Positions 4,320-5,083 of a DNA stretch of 5,083 bases are shown here, piece by piece. The notes under the pieces are model-generated. The model saw nothing but the letters and a program-made list of their open reading frames with translations, was not told where the DNA came from and searched no databases. The stretch's first letter is position 1, and each line of letters opens with the position of its first letter. The position numbers were made by a program, and so were the translations under genes. Location: contig JALRJW010000137.1 of assembly GCA_023268955.1 (NCBI GenBank), forward strand, positions 1 to 5,083, read 5' to 3'. Origin of the DNA: Aliarcobacter sp. (GTDB lineage Bacteria; Campylobacterota; Campylobacteria; Campylobacterales; Arcobacteraceae).

Positions 4320-4980
4320 CATTATCCTCATATTTTTCAATTAAATCTCTAATTATAACTGAAGTTATACCCCATATAACTTCACCTTTATATTTGTAAA
4401 CCCAAATTTTATGCTTTTTATTTCCCCAAGGTTTTTTATATGTATCAGGTAAACCTAACTCTTCAACTGGAAATAAAATATTTTTTTCACCATTTTCATC
4501 AAACTTAAATGGATGAATTTCATGGGCAACAGTGTACTCTAATGGTTTATGTTTTTTAAAAAATTCCAATGGAATTAAAATTGTTTTCTCCACTTCATTT
4601 TTATCAATTTTCATATTTAAATATGCTTTTTTCTTAACTCTTCCAACAAAAGAATCAATAACAGTTCCAATAGGTGCAACATAAGTATCAAGTTGACCTA
4701 AAATTTTTATATCTTCTTTTTTAATTCCTAATTCTTCGTAGGTTTCCCTTAATGCAGTATCTAAAAAAGTTTCATCTGTTTCTTCATATTTTCCACCAGG
4801 AAAACAAATATCTCCACCTTGTCTAATATGGGCAGCTCTTTTTTGCAATAAAAGATGATATTCACCTTTAATTTTTACCAAAGGAATTAAAACAGCACTG
4901 TTAAAAAATCTTTTTCTACCTAATACTCCTGGAGTTTCAGGTAGATTTGCTATCAATTGTTTTAAATTATTCTTTTTCAT
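4312..4980 (-). CDS. Nudix hydrolase, CoA pyrophosphatase (NudL/NUDT7-like) family
   Basis: These enzymes hydrolyse CoA, oxidised CoA or acyl-CoA to 3',5'-ADP and phosphopantetheine compounds. The 222-residue protein shows LLLQKRAAHIRQGGDICFPGG (43-63), the CoA-pyrophosphatase signature, running straight into a Nudix box at 62-86 with RETYEELGI at 78-86; Glu79, Glu82 and Glu83 would bind the metal. The box has one extra residue between the Gly and the first Glu, as in E. coli NudL. The C-terminal VIWGITSVIIRDL also matches that subfamily. Residues 155-192 form an insertion-like stretch not seen in NudL, so substrate preference may differ. The ribosome binding site is weak (AAAGA region), and 17 bases separate it from the preceding gene, suggesting cotranscription. 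Confidence 0.9.
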   Translation of the reverse strand: MKKNNLKQLIANLPETPGVLGRKRFFNSAVLIPLVKIKGEYHLLLQKRAAHIRQGGDICFPGGKYEETDETFLDTALRETYEELGIKKEDIKILGQLDTYVAPIGTVIDSFVGRVKKKAYLNMKIDKNEVEKTILIPLEFFKKHKPLEYTVAHEIHPFKFDENGEKNILFPVEELGLPDTYKKPWGNKKHKIWVYKYKGEVIWGITSVIIRDLIEKYEDNDE

Positions 4981-4997
4981 TTTAAATCTTTACAATA

Positions 4998-5083
4998 CTA
5001 TTCTTCACAAAATTTAATAGCTTCAATCATTGTTTGAACTATTTTTCTTAAATCTTCTTCACTAATTACATAAGCAACAATTG
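4998..5083 (-). CDS. C-terminal end of a probable PLP-dependent aminotransferase
   Basis: The last 27 codons of a gene entering from the right end at TAG 4998-5000. The peptide begins IVAYVISEEDLRK and continues as an amphipathic helix ending in CEE. Class I/II aminotransferases often end in a strand such as R-I-A-Y-x-x-S followed by E-x-D-L and a terminal helix, which fits well. The fragment lacks any catalytic residue, so this is a suggestion from end shape only. It lies 17 bases upstream of the Nudix gene in the same direction and is probably the preceding member of the operon. Confidence 0.4.
   Translation of the reverse strand, partial: IVAYVISEEDLRKIVQTMIEAIKFCEE

Noticed and set aside
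4320..4340. Longer start for the FAH-family gene (seven extra residues)
   Set aside because: The GAGG ribosome binding site lies between the two start options and fits the ATG at 4319.

Overview
The window is AT-rich, with short intergenic gaps and A/T-ending codons. Together with the gene families present, this points to a low-GC bacterium, most likely a Campylobacterota member of the Arcobacter type. That assignment is inference from style, not from a marker gene.

Layout: the left end, on the plus strand, holds the C-terminal two thirds of ribonuclease HII (rnhB) and a 113-residue protein of unknown function. The latter converges on a minus-strand methionine-(S)-sulfoxide reductase gene (msrA), and the two share a terminator-like 14-bp inverted repeat. 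The right end is a tight minus-strand operon: the tail of a probable aminotransferase, a Nudix CoA-pyrophosphatase-like hydrolase, a fumarylacetoacetate-hydrolase-family enzyme and methionine-(R)-sulfoxide reductase (msrB). A start codon overlapping the msrB stop opens a second msrA reading frame that breaks off after 15 recognisable codons.

The central 2 kb (about 1303 to 3307) reads as a small decayed integrative element inserted into msrA. A 16-bp identical sequence, covering the codons for the catalytic GCFWG motif, occurs at both ends. At the right end it is part of a perfect 8-bp inverted repeat with a 9-bp centre, as expected of a tyrosine-recombinase core site. The element carries a Fic-domain protein and the N-terminal remnant of what looks like a tyrosine integrase. 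It also brings its own msrA 5' end, ribosome binding site, promoter and structured leader, so the downstream msrA is a hybrid, intact gene. The original msrA start stays behind as a stub fused to msrB by an ATGA overlap.

Working together: without the element, msrB and msrA would form a translationally coupled pair at the end of an operon that also encodes two enzymes of plausible metabolite clean-up function. Insertion has uncoupled msrA from that operon and placed it under a promoter carried by the element, while the Fic protein is the only intact cargo. The gene identities are well supported by motifs. The insertion model rests on sequence repeats visible here and has not been tested against an empty site.
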